Shown here: piece by piece, positions 1 to 8,174 of the stretch | How the letters are laid out: each line of letters begins with the position of its first letter | Position numbering within the stretch: the first letter of the stretch is position 1 | Origin: Archangium lipolyticum | GTDB taxonomy: Bacteria > Myxococcota > Myxococcia > Myxococcales > Myxococcaceae | Length of the DNA stretch: 64,000 bases | Direction: 5' to 3' | Assembly: GCF_024623785.1 (NCBI RefSeq) | Contig: NZ_JANKBZ010000014.1 | Span: 186,001 to 250,000, forward strand | Made by a program: the position numbers and the translations under genes | Notes under the pieces: generated by a model | Told to the model about the DNA's origin: nothing | Seen by the model: only the letters and a program-made list of their open reading frames with translations | The model's database searches: none

Positions 1-514
1 CCTCGAGCGTCGCGACAGTCCCGACCATCGAGCTGGGGCACTCGCCGGTCTGGAGGTACGCGGTGTTGTCGCAGTTGAGGCCACCATCGGCCATCTGGTA
101 CCGCACGAACCAGGGTTTGACCCAGGGCAGCGTCCGCTCGACGTCGATGCCGCACGCGGCGAGCACCGGGTACATCGTGCCGAGGGCGCAATGACAGGCA
201 CTGTCGCGCTGCGTGTCTGCACCCGGGGCATCGCTCGGGTGGATCGGGAAGAGGTGCAAGAGGCGATCGATCCTCGCGGCCATCGCCGCGGAGGTGCGCG
301 AGGGGATCTGGCGTGCTTCGCCGAGCTCGTGGAGCAGCAGCATGTGCCACCACGGGGAGTTCCACTTGGGCCAGTACGGATCACGCTCGATGCTGTGCAA
401 CGCGGCATCCGAGCCGAGGTAGGCGATGGAATCGGCAACCCCACGCTCGACCTCTGCGCTCCGGAGTGAGGTGGGGCTGGGAACGGCGGCAAGCTTCTCG
501 AGATCGATCGTCAT
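1..514 (-). CDS. alpha-toroid (prenyltransferase/squalene-cyclase-like) protein, 3' end outside window
   Basis: An open frame runs from an ATG at 514 to the left window edge, giving the first ~171 residues. The sequence is rich in Trp and contains WPKWNSPWWHMLLLHELGEA near residue 50 and ADGGLNCDNTAYL near residue 145. Aromatic, Gly- and Asp-rich motifs of this kind (DGGLNCD) occur in the alpha/alpha-barrel repeats of prenyltransferase and terpene-cyclase-like proteins, many of which have no known activity. No signal peptide is seen, so a cytoplasmic location is likely. The catalytic part, if there is one, lies beyond the window. The family call is inference from repeat style; the reading frame itself is well supported. 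Confidence 0.6.
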   Translation of the reverse strand, partial: MTIDLEKLAAVPSPTSLRSAEVERGVADSIAYLGSDAALHSIERDPYWPKWNSPWWHMLLLHELGEARQIPSRTSAAMAARIDRLLHLFPIHPSDAPGADTQRDSACHCALGTMYPVLAACGIDVERTLPWVKPWFVRYQMADGGLNCDNTAYLQTGECPSSMVGTVATLE

Positions 515-754
515 TCGCGGCTCTGGTCTGAGAGGCCTCTTCTCTTAACGGGGGAGCCGCTCCCGGGCGAGTGCTATTTGTAAAGTGGTGAAGGTGCTGG
601 TGCCCAGTGGACCTCGCAACGCATAGGGCGAATAGAGGGCCTGTCGCGGGTGAGGGACGGTCCTGCCACGAGGGCAACACTGCCCTGCCCGCCCGAGGGC
701 TACAGCGACCGCGCGCACGCTGCCAGAGTCGTCGGCATGTCAAGACGATGCGAG
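515..754. other. intergenic, no gene seen
   Basis: This stretch separates the ATG of the leftward toroid gene from the LysR remnant. It contains no convincing open frame, RNA gene or strong hairpin. A promoter for the toroid gene must lie in its left part, but I could not pick out a clear -35/-10 pair. Confidence 0.4.
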
Positions 755-1207
755 TCAGAGGAGATCGGAGAAGTCCGGGGCGCGCGCGCTCAGGAAGGCC
801 ATCAGCGTGGCGAGGCGACCGGGCGTCAGCCGGCGATCCCGGCGCAGCATGACCACGCTCGCGGCGGCGCCGCGGAAATCGGCGAGGACCTCGACTGCCG
901 CGCCGCTCCGGAGCGAGGCGGCCGCGAGGTAGAGCGGGACGCATGCCATGCCGCCGCCCGCGAGCATCGTACCCCAGACGGCGTCGCCGTCGTCGAACGC
1001 GAACCGCGCCCGTGGCTCGTAGGTCCCCCCGATCGTGCCGACCACCGTCCGGTGGGGCCAGGGCTGGATCCGTCCGCTCTGGGGGTTCCGGAACCTGACG
1101 AGGTCGTGCTCGTCGAGCTCCGCGATCGTCCGCGGCGCGGGTCGCCGGGCGAGGTAGGTCGCCGATCCCGTGCGCATGTCGGCGCTCTCGGAGGCGGTCC
1201 TGCAGCC
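755..1207 (-). pseudogene. LysR-type regulator remnant, effector domain only
   Basis: The leftward frame matches the second half of a LysR-type regulator: YLARRPAPRTIAELDEHD is the usual YLA-R-G-P-tP-DL-HD segment, followed by the FRNPQSGRIQPW segment, a G-GMACVPLYLA loop, and the closing LRRDRRLTP and FLSARAPDF elements. The winged helix-turn-helix and the first effector subdomain, about 180 residues, are missing. The stretch just upstream (to 1306) stays open but no longer resembles LysR. Without a DNA-binding domain this is almost certainly a decayed gene. Its LysR origin is clear; the exact break point is approximate. Confidence 0.75.
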
Positions 1208-1248
1208 CACGCGTAGCATTTTGCCGGCCTGAGCGTACGAAAGCGAAA

Positions 1249-1274
1249 CGCCGCGGTCGTCTCGAACCGCGGCG
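1249..1274 (-). terminator. GC-rich hairpin, possible leftward terminator
   Basis: CGCCGCGGT (1249-1257) and ACCGCGGCG (1266-1274) form a perfect 9-bp stem with an 8-nt loop. On the minus strand the stem is followed by a T-rich tract (TTTCGCTTT), so it could end leftward transcription. No leftward gene remains immediately to its right, which fits the view that this edge has lost sequence. Confidence 0.4.
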
Positions 1275-1361
1275 CTTGGCACCGTCACGCTCCCGATACG
1301 TGACAAACATCATAATCCTCATTACCTTGACAAGACCTGAAAACAAGGAAGGGGCTCGAGG

Positions 1362-2435
1362 ATGTTCCAGCGTGCATGGATGCATGGAAGGCGGAAACAA
1401 CGGACCATGGGAATCGTCGCCTTGGGGGCGCTCCTGGTTGTCGGCGGGGCGACCATGGGGGATGCCTCGGCAACGACTTCAACGACGACCGCGCAGCCGA
1501 CCACGACGACCACAGCATCCAGTTCCGGGAACACGTTTCCTGATCGTTGGAGTGTCGGTGCGCCGGGTGTCGGAACGTACAGCCAAACCGACGCCCATCT
1601 TCCGGTGCCGGCCGGCTACACGGAGATCTCACCACCAAACGGCGAATACGACCTCTATACCTGCGGATCCGTTGTACTCGACCACGTCTACATCCGCGGA
1701 TTCATCTACCTCGGAACGAACTGCTCGGGCACGGTGACGATCAAGAACTCGATCATTGCGCCTCCCGCAGGTACCACCCAACGGAGCATCCTCAACAACT
1801 CGAACGGTGGACTCACGCTCAACATCATAGACACCACCATTCGTCCGGAACCCGTGCCGCTCGGCGGAACCAACGCCGCCCTCACGGATCACGCCACGAA
1901 CGGATGCGCTCCGAACTGCTACATCAACATGAACCGTGTGGACGTGGCGAACAGTGGTGGCATGTGTCTCTGCGGGGAGAACACCACCATTGAGAACAGC
2001 TGGTTGCACGACAACTACATCGCTCACCTGGCCGATCCATCGGAGGCTCACACGGGTGGTGTGTTCCCGTACGGCGGTAGCGGTCCGGTCACTATTCGGA
2101 ACAACCGTCTCGAGCCGGGCTTCAATGCCGGGACCGGGCAACCCGTGGACAACTACTGGCAGGCGATCACCGCAGTGCTGTTCACGCAGGGAACCGGTGG
2201 CACGGTGTTGCGCAACTACGTCGCCGAGGGCAACTTCATCTCTCTCGGGGCATTCGACGTGGGTATCGAGAACGGTGAAGGCCTCGTCTTTCGCAACAAC
2301 GTGTTCGGTCCGAACCACTGGGGAGAGACCACGACGTGTAGCACGAGTTGCGGCGTCACCTACGCCGACTGGTCGGGCAACGTCAAGGGAGATATCAACG
2401 GCGTGAAGACTTCCGTGGTGGTGCCGCACCCGTAA
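1362..2435 (+). CDS. secreted right-handed beta-helix protein
   Basis: The 357-residue product has a basic N-terminus and hydrophobic segment (IVALGALLVVGGATM), then a Thr/Ser-rich linker at about residues 37-58, and then a domain with short repeating strands (DHVYIRGF, GTVTIKNSI, ENSWLHDNYI, GPVTIRNNRLEPG). This pattern is typical of right-handed parallel beta-helix proteins that bind or cleave polysaccharides. About ten Cys residues suggest disulfides and export. No catalytic residues can be assigned, so a lyase activity is only possible. The gene stands alone and is followed by a strong terminator. The Thr-rich linker is unlike other secreted proteins in this window, which hints at transfer from another lineage, possibly actinobacterial. 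Confidence 0.75.
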   Translation: MFQRAWMHGRRKQRTMGIVALGALLVVGGATMGDASATTSTTTAQPTTTTTASSSGNTFPDRWSVGAPGVGTYSQTDAHLPVPAGYTEISPPNGEYDLYTCGSVVLDHVYIRGFIYLGTNCSGTVTIKNSIIAPPAGTTQRSILNNSNGGLTLNIIDTTIRPEPVPLGGTNAALTDHATNGCAPNCYINMNRVDVANSGGMCLCGENTTIENSWLHDNYIAHLADPSEAHTGGVFPYGGSGPVTIRNNRLEPGFNAGTGQPVDNYWQAITAVLFTQGTGGTVLRNYVAEGNFISLGAFDVGIENGEGLVFRNNVFGPNHWGETTTCSTSCGVTYADWSGNVKGDINGVKTSVVVPHP

Positions 2436-2440
2436 GGATT

Positions 2441-2475
2441 AACGCCACCTGCGGCAGCTCGTCGCAGGTGGCGTT
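2441..2475 (+). terminator. intrinsic terminator of the beta-helix gene
   Basis: A perfect 13-bp stem (2441-2453 with 2463-2475) and 9-nt loop begin 5 bases after the beta-helix stop codon. The right arm ends in TT and continues TTCGT. This is one of the strongest hairpins in the window. Confidence 0.85.
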
Positions 2476-2479
2476 TTCG

Positions 2480-2640
2480 TATGTCTGCGCCGCAGCCCCT
2501 CACCCGTGTGCAGCATCGTCGCGGCATGGCCCTGCAGCGGCGCCGACAGCGCGCCCGCGGACATCCACGCGTCCGTGGATGGATCATACAGGTAGGCCTG
2601 TCCGCCCGCGGTCGTCACCAGCACCTCGCCCGAGTAGAGA
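2480..2640 (-). pseudogene. kelch-repeat fragment
   Basis: The leftward frame reads GEVLVTTAGGQAYLYDPSTD and then AWMSAGALSAPLQGHAATML. This is one kelch blade: Y-DP-T--W, followed by a hydrophobic segment and a H-AT-L element. The frame then breaks, and neither a start nor other blades are present. It is a scrap of a kelch or galactose-oxidase-like gene, a common family in myxobacteria, squeezed between a terminator and the end of the SH3 lipoprotein gene. Confidence 0.6.
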
Positions 2641-2672
2641 TAGTGGGCTTGCCCCGGTTACGTGGGGCAGGC

Positions 2673-4898
2673 TCATGGCGTGGGGGCGGCTTCCTCCGGA
2701 GGGCTCGAGGCCTTCTCCTCGCTCGCTCCGGAGGAACGCGCCCCCCGTTGCAGGGCCAGCTTCAGCGTGTCCGACAGCGGCGAGCTGCTTCGGGACACGA
2801 TGGTGACCTCGAGCTCATCGCGCCCCTCGGTGGAGCGCTGTTTCCTGGCCGAGACGCGCCCCGTGCGCACGACGAGGGACTCCTCGCGATACATCGCGCT
2901 GACGAAGTCGCTCTTGCGCAGCCGGAGTTGATGCCAGTCGTACCCGTCCTTCTCCAGCTCCGCGAAGAGCCCCGCCTCGGCTGCCTGCGTCTTGCTCTCC
3001 TCGGGGGTTGTTTCGCGCGTGACGACCAGGGACTCGTGGGGGCCGCCCTTCGCCCTGTCCTTCTCGAGCTGCTCGAAGTTGGCGTCGAAGAAGAGGTCGG
3101 TGAGCAGAGTCAACGCCTGCTCGTTCTGGGGCTCGAGCGCCGCCGCGCGGAGGGCCGCGTCGAGCCGTGCCTTCGTGGTCTCCTCCGGAGCCTGGGCTTG
3201 GGCCAGGAGCGTGTCGAAGTCAGGCTTGTCCTCGCTCACGAGGGACCGCAGCGTGAACCCCTCCACGTCACCGCACGTCAGGCGCACCCAGCCATCGGGT
3301 GCGTCCTTCACGCGCTGACACTCCGTACCAATGGAGACCTTCCGCACCACCTCCCCCTCCGTGCCCGGGGTGTCGCGCAGGTTCACCTCCGAGCCCTGGA
3401 TGAAGACGGGCGCGGAGCCTCGCGCCGGAAGCGGCTGGTCCGGCAGGTCCACGACCTCCTCGATGGTGTCCCCGCGCTTGTCGAGGTACTCCAGGTGCAG
3501 TTTGCCTCCGGCGAACGAGGCCGTCACCACGCCGAACAGCTCCCCGGTCGGCTCGCTGGGCCGGCGGATGGTCATCCATTCCTTCCCGTCGAACATGTCG
3601 ACGATCCGGATGGGCATCTGGCCTCGCGTGGAGATGGCGACGCGCAGCCGCTCGGCATCCGCGGCCAGGGGCAGCCAGAAGCTGGGCGAGGTACGCCCTT
3701 GCTCGGGTTGCACGTACGTCACATAGGAACAGGGACTGCCGCAGCCACAGCGCACCTCGTAGAGGTCGGGCTTCAGTGGGGTCGCGGAGCGAACGGGCCC
3801 ACAGAACGCCAACTGCTGTTGTACCAGCTCGGGGACGTAGCCCTCTTCATCGACGTCGTACCCTTCCTCGGAAGGAGAGGGTTCCATGACCACGTAATCG
3901 GTCTCGTCCTCCGCCGGGATGTAGGGCGCTCCCCTTCCCTGCTCGTTCTCGTGGGCCAGATAGGCCATGTCCTCGGGATTCCAGCGGAGCCGGTACCGCC
4001 CGAGATGGTAGGTGCTTCCCTTTCGCGAAACGGAGGGGATGGGCACCAAACCGCCGTCCCGCTCCGAGAACGCCAGGTAGGCCATGCGAAGCTTTGCCTC
4101 CCTCACGATGAAGAAGCGCGTGCGATCTCCCGGTGCCTCGATGAACCTCAAGAGGACCCCGTTCTTGGAGAGGAGGAGTCCCACCCACTCCTCGGGGAGC
4201 GAGTCCACGAGGGCGAACTCCTTCGGGGTGAGAGGCTCGAAGCGGATGCCCCAGAGCGTGTCCTCGCCCTTCGGATCCGGAATGTTCGCGTGCCGGCCCA
4301 GGGCCTCGCCCATGGCGTCGGAGACCTTCGACCCGGTCCGGGAGACCACGTCGAGCCGGAGCGGCGAGCCCTTCTTCTCCCTGACCTTTCCCCGGAACAC
4401 CACCAGCTCGTTGCCCGTGGCCTTGTCCTGGTTGTTCCTGTGACGAGCGTGGAAGAAGAGCAGGAGGAACGAATCGCCGCGCAGCTCCACCCGATACCAG
4501 GAGCTGTCGAAATGGCGGCCGATGCGCGAGCCGATGCAATCCCGCGCCGCCGCCCCCGCGCAGCCCTCGAGCTCCAACGGGGGGGCGGCTCCCTTGCGCC
4601 CCTTCTTCAGCTCCTCGTCGAGGAGGTGGAACTCCGACGCCAGGGAAGCCCGCTCGAACATGTCCTGCGCGGCCGTGTCGGCTGGCCGCTGCTCCAGCTC
4701 CTTCCGGGCCGCCTCGAGCCAGGCACCGACGTCCCCCGGCGTCGCCAACAGAGCGGCTGGCTCCGCGGCTTCACTCCCACCGGTCTTCTGGGCGGCGTCC
4801 CCCTTCGCCCCGGAGCAGGACCCTCCCGAACAGGCGCAAGCCGCCAGGAGCCACACCACCAACAGGGCCGTGCGGCCCTCACGTTCCGAACTCACCAC
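2673..4898 (-). CDS. lipoprotein with SH3-like domain, function unknown
   Basis: The 741-residue product starts with a basic segment and a hydrophobic core ending in LLAAC, a good lipobox, so it should be lipid-anchored after signal peptidase II cleavage. Around residues 495-555 the sequence GSEVNLRDTPGTEGEVV through DGWVRLTCGDVEGFTLRSLV is a bacterial SH3 (SH3b) domain, which in other envelope proteins often contacts peptidoglycan or peptides. The rest is charged and has no family I recognise. The C-terminus is Glu/Pro-rich. It stands alone, and its 3' end abuts the kelch remnant. A long plus-strand open frame covers it but has no protein-like features. Confidence 0.75.
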   Translation of the reverse strand: MVSSEREGRTALLVVWLLAACACSGGSCSGAKGDAAQKTGGSEAAEPAALLATPGDVGAWLEAARKELEQRPADTAAQDMFERASLASEFHLLDEELKKGRKGAAPPLELEGCAGAAARDCIGSRIGRHFDSSWYRVELRGDSFLLLFFHARHRNNQDKATGNELVVFRGKVREKKGSPLRLDVVSRTGSKVSDAMGEALGRHANIPDPKGEDTLWGIRFEPLTPKEFALVDSLPEEWVGLLLSKNGVLLRFIEAPGDRTRFFIVREAKLRMAYLAFSERDGGLVPIPSVSRKGSTYHLGRYRLRWNPEDMAYLAHENEQGRGAPYIPAEDETDYVVMEPSPSEEGYDVDEEGYVPELVQQQLAFCGPVRSATPLKPDLYEVRCGCGSPCSYVTYVQPEQGRTSPSFWLPLAADAERLRVAISTRGQMPIRIVDMFDGKEWMTIRRPSEPTGELFGVVTASFAGGKLHLEYLDKRGDTIEEVVDLPDQPLPARGSAPVFIQGSEVNLRDTPGTEGEVVRKVSIGTECQRVKDAPDGWVRLTCGDVEGFTLRSLVSEDKPDFDTLLAQAQAPEETTKARLDAALRAAALEPQNEQALTLLTDLFFDANFEQLEKDRAKGGPHESLVVTRETTPEESKTQAAEAGLFAELEKDGYDWHQLRLRKSDFVSAMYREESLVVRTGRVSARKQRSTEGRDELEVTIVSRSSSPLSDTLKLALQRGARSSGASEEKASSPPEEAAPTP

Positions 4899-4984
4899 GG
4901 TACACCCACCCCCTCATGACAGCCGCCGAGCATAGCCTCATTCGTGGAGCAGCTCGCCAACGGCTCCGCGGTGCTTCAGGCGGG

Positions 4985-5794
4985 TCAGGTGGGCAACTCG
5001 AGTGTCCGGGAGGAGCCCACGTGTTGGAATCCGAGCCGCTCGTACACCCGCCGCGCCGGATTGCTGTCGCTCACGACGAGGCTCAGGACCGGCGGTTCCG
5101 CTCGATTCGAGAGCCACAGGGCACGGCGCAGCAGCGCGGTACCGACGCCGGCATACCTGGGCGCGGGATTCCGGTACACCTCGAGCACCCACGGGCCTCC
5201 ATGGGGAGGGCTCCCCTCACGAAGGGTGACGAGGCAGACCCCAACAACCATGTCCCCCTCGACAGCGAGGCCGCTGCACGGCAGGAGCGGGCCGAGCACC
5301 TCTCCGGCGAGCATCCGGGCCACCTCGTGTCGTGCCTCCTCCGGCGTCCACCCAGAGTGGTCCGGGTGGCCGGGTGGGTAGGCCGCGAGCAATGGAGGCA
5401 CCAGTTCCTCGGCGCTCCGGTCGACCGCGGTCAGACGGCAGCCCCCTGGCACGTCAGGGAAGGCCCACGAGGAAACGGCGGGAGAAAGTCCCAGGTCTCG
5501 AGAGTAGCTATGCGCATGCCTCACCACCCGTGCTCCCCGGCGGATGAGTGCCACGGCGAGTGCTTCGTCATCCGTGGAGAGGGCCCAGCCACGAAGCGGC
5601 CCGAGCAGCACATCGGCACAGTGGTCCGCGTCCACGTCCGGTGCGCGCCACGCGAGGTCCGCCCAAGGCTGCCCGTCGCGCGAGGAGAGCGCGTAGGCGA
5701 GGACAGCGGCTCCCGAGGCATCACGGACGGTGTGTCGCGGGAGGCCCATATGGACCCAGGGGTCTCCAGAGGATGTCGTGTCGTTGTGGTTCAT
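4985..5794 (-). CDS. GNAT-family N-acetyltransferase
   Basis: I start this gene at the ATG at 5794 (MNHNDTTSSG), giving about 269 residues; the frame stays open further upstream but looks non-coding. The C-terminal half has the GNAT fold signature: APRYAGVGTALLRRAL is the acetyl-CoA pyrophosphate loop (R-x-x-G-x-G/A type), and VVSDSNPARRVYERLGF is the classic motif B region before the last strand. The enzyme would move an acetyl group from acetyl-CoA to an amine. Its substrate cannot be told from sequence. No operon partner is seen. Confidence 0.8.
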   Translation of the reverse strand: MNHNDTTSSGDPWVHMGLPRHTVRDASGAAVLAYALSSRDGQPWADLAWRAPDVDADHCADVLLGPLRGWALSTDDEALAVALIRRGARVVRHAHSYSRDLGLSPAVSSWAFPDVPGGCRLTAVDRSAEELVPPLLAAYPPGHPDHSGWTPEEARHEVARMLAGEVLGPLLPCSGLAVEGDMVVGVCLVTLREGSPPHGGPWVLEVYRNPAPRYAGVGTALLRRALWLSNRAEPPVLSLVVSDSNPARRVYERLGFQHVGSSRTLELPT

Positions 5795-5863
5795 GCCTGA
5801 TCGTCGATTTCGAGGGAGGATTCCGGACCATGGTAGGTTTTTTGGGCTGGGAGAAGTGCGCCG

Positions 5864-6226
5864 ATGGATTGTCCTGAATGTGGTGGTGGCATCGTCTTCG
5901 TTGATCGGCCCAACGGAGTCGAACATTTTCGATGTTCGAAGTGTGGGAAGGACGTGTATGCGATCAGTACTCCGGCGTTCAGCTCCTGCGATTATGATGC
6001 GACACCGACTCGCCTGGTGGTGGAGTGGCGGTCGCGGAATCCATCGCCTGAAGAAGTCTTCGCCTTGAGACAGATCTCACGAGAGGCCGCGAAGATGCCT
6101 CCGTCCTCTGTCTTGAAAAAGGCCAGAGAGGGCGAGTGGGACCTCGGTGAGCTCTGGCCGAACGAAGTTCGTAGCATTGAGCGGCAAGCCAAGGCCCTGG
6201 GGCTTCGGGTTCGCCGGAAGACATGA
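5864..6226 (+). CDS. small zinc-ribbon protein, unknown function
   Basis: This 120-residue protein begins with CPECGGGIVF and FRCSKCGKDVY. The two CxxC knuckles about 18 residues apart should bind one zinc ion. The remainder is a charged, helical region ending in a basic tail (LRVRRKT). Similar short proteins with a ribbon and a helical tail are found as uncharacterised myxobacterial proteins. The ATG at 5864 is 69 bases from the divergent GNAT start, so the two probably share a promoter region. No function is proposed. Confidence 0.65.
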   Translation: MDCPECGGGIVFVDRPNGVEHFRCSKCGKDVYAISTPAFSSCDYDATPTRLVVEWRSRNPSPEEVFALRQISREAAKMPPSSVLKKAREGEWDLGELWPNEVRSIERQAKALGLRVRRKT

Positions 6227-6295
6227 GGGTACCGGAAGAATTCCGCTCCCCCTGATTCACTTCCCTGGCGGTGCGTCCCGGGATAGGTCGAGAAC

Positions 6296-7189
6296 ATGAG
6301 TCGCTTGAACGTCGGTATCGAGGAGTACGTCATCCCCGAGCCCGGGACAGGACCGTACAGCATCGCCAGTGGGCCGGACGGGGCGTTGTGGTTCACGGAG
6401 ATCGCCGCGGGGAGGATCGGTAGGATCTCGGTGGGTGGCGAGTTCGAGGTCTTCCCCCTGCCCGCTCGAGACGGCCGTCCGGCCGTCATCACGACGGGGC
6501 CTGACGGCGCGCTCTGGTTCACGCAGAGCCAGGGCAATCAGTTGGGGCGGATCACGAGGAGCGGCGAGGTCGTCCTCTACCCGCTTCCCACGCCCGGGGC
6601 GGGCCCGTTCGGGATTGCCTCGGGTCCGGATGGCGCACTCTGGTTTACCGAGCTGGGCGCCAACCAGATCGGCCGGATGACCACGGGTGGCGAGGTCCGC
6701 GAGTATCCGCTTCCCACACCGGGCGCCTTCCCCTCCATGATTGCTCCGGGAGCCGACGGGGCGCTCTGGTTCACCCAGAACCAGGGCAACAGCATCGGCC
6801 GGATCACGTTGGAGGGAACGCTCTCCCAGTACCCGCTGCCTACGACGGGCGCCGGCCCGGTGGGCATTGCCCCCGGCCCTGACGGCGCGCTGTGGTTCGC
6901 CGAGATCCAAGCCGGCCGGATCGGCCGGATCTCACTGGACGGAAGGGTGACGGAGTACGCGATCCGTGACGGCTCGCGGCCACACGCGATCGTCACGGGT
7001 CCCGACGGTGCACTGTGGTTCACGCAGTGGGGCAACAACCACATCGGAAGGCTCACCCCGGCGGGTGACTACTCCGAGTTCGAGCTTCCGACACCCGACT
7101 CGGAGCCGCACGGCATCGCCGCTGGACCCGATGGCGCGCTGTGGTTCGCGCAGGAGCGCGGCAGTATCGGACGCCTCTTCCTGAAGTAA
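6296..7189 (+). CDS. virginiamycin B (streptogramin) lyase-like seven-bladed propeller
   Basis: The 297-residue product is built from seven repeats of about 42 residues, each carrying GPDGALWFTE or a variant followed by IGRI/IGRL. This matches Vgb lyase, which opens the ring of type B streptogramins by elimination. As I recall, the staphylococcal enzyme uses His228, Glu268, His270 and Glu284 with Mg2+. Here His230, Glu270 and His272 keep that exact spacing, while the fourth position is Gln286 (with Glu287 next to it). No signal peptide is seen, so it is cytoplasmic. Many Vgb homologues in soil bacteria do not confer resistance, so drug inactivation is possible but unproven. Confidence 0.8.
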   Translation: MSRLNVGIEEYVIPEPGTGPYSIASGPDGALWFTEIAAGRIGRISVGGEFEVFPLPARDGRPAVITTGPDGALWFTQSQGNQLGRITRSGEVVLYPLPTPGAGPFGIASGPDGALWFTELGANQIGRMTTGGEVREYPLPTPGAFPSMIAPGADGALWFTQNQGNSIGRITLEGTLSQYPLPTTGAGPVGIAPGPDGALWFAEIQAGRIGRISLDGRVTEYAIRDGSRPHAIVTGPDGALWFTQWGNNHIGRLTPAGDYSEFELPTPDSEPHGIAAGPDGALWFAQERGSIGRLFLK

Positions 7190-7318
7190 CCAGCGCCCTG
7201 GCACTTCGCTACAACGCCGCCCCCTGCTGACCTTCCACGCCCTCTTCTCCTATGCTGGCGCGGGACCGCGAGGTCACCCTCAACCATCCGACGCAGCACC
7301 TACCCCAGGAGAATGAGC

Positions 7319-7933
7319 ATGTTCGGAAAGATCGCCGCCGACGCCCTCGGCCTCAGCGACATCGGCTCGGTCATCGCCCCGGCTGACTACAACAAGGTAG
7401 ACGCCGACGATTACGTGATGCACGAGGACCAGGAGAAGATCTTCTTCCTGATCAAGTCCAAGTCCGACGAGTACTGCTTCACCAACAAGGCGCTCGTCCA
7501 CCTCGACGGCACCAGCGCCGCCAGCAAGAAGCGCACGCTGCGCCGCTACAACTACAGCTCCCATCCTGTCTCGAATGTGCTGCTCGAGACCGCTGGCAAT
7601 ATCGACATGGACGTGGAGATCAAGTTCAGCCTCGGCACGAGGGACTTCTCGATCGACGTGCACAAGAAGCACCTCGAGCAGGTGAAGGACCTCTATAAGG
7701 CCTTGTTCCGCATCTCCGAGCTGATGCACGAGAACGAGGTGGCGCTCGGCCACGCCAAGGCCAGCATCGAGGTCGCCTCCACCACGCTCGGCCGCGGCCA
7801 GGCTGGCGCCGCGCCGATCGTGGAGTCCTTCAAGGAGCTCAACCAGGCCGCCTTCGCCTGGCTCGCCGGTGCTCAGCAGAAGTACTGGGTGAAGGACTTC
7901 GGCTTCGTGTTCGAGCGGTACATCAAGGCATGA
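7319..7933 (+). CDS. bacterial PH-domain protein (YvbH-like)
   Basis: A Shine-Dalgarno AGGAGA sits about 8 bases before the ATG at 7319, while the ATG at 7313 is too close to it, so the 204-residue form (MFGKIAAD...) is preferred. Residues 1-120 resemble the bacterial pleckstrin-homology domain: EDQEKIFFLIKSKSDEYCFTN is the typical strand pair followed by LVHLDG. The C-terminal helical part resembles the oligomerisation domain found with it in YvbH-type proteins. Such proteins form cytoplasmic ring assemblies of unclear purpose. The gene appears monocistronic. Confidence 0.75.
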   Translation: MFGKIAADALGLSDIGSVIAPADYNKVDADDYVMHEDQEKIFFLIKSKSDEYCFTNKALVHLDGTSAASKKRTLRRYNYSSHPVSNVLLETAGNIDMDVEIKFSLGTRDFSIDVHKKHLEQVKDLYKALFRISELMHENEVALGHAKASIEVASTTLGRGQAGAAPIVESFKELNQAAFAWLAGAQQKYWVKDFGFVFERYIKA

Positions 7934-8174
7934 CGCCGTGAACCAGCACCGGGCCGCATGGCGCCCCTGCCATGCGAGCCCGTGCCGGCCAAGCATCCGG
8001 TAGACCGTGACGTCCCGCGTCATGTCGCGAAACGCCGCAACCGCCTCATCCGGTGGCCACTTCCGTCGGCAAGCGGGCAGAGCAGGCAGGAAGGCCAGAC
8101 AGTGAACCCTTCCCGGCCCCATACGCAGAAGGCGTCCTTGCGGCCAGGGGGCAGGGTGCCCACTTTTGCCTCCA
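7934..8174. other. intergenic, no supported gene
   Basis: This 241-base gap precedes a signal-peptide protein. On the minus strand a short stretch around 7955-8080 reads RKWPPDEAVAAFRDMTRDVT, which looks protein-like, but it has no start, stop or recognisable family. I leave it unassigned. Confidence 0.3.

Noticed and set aside
2481-4919. 812-residue plus-strand open frame
   Set aside because: It is the antisense of the SH3 lipoprotein gene and has Arg/Leu/Gln-biased composition with no domain. Long antisense frames are common at this GC content.
7955-8080. possible transposase scrap on the minus strand
   Set aside because: The short protein-like stretch has no recognisable transposase motif and no terminal repeats.
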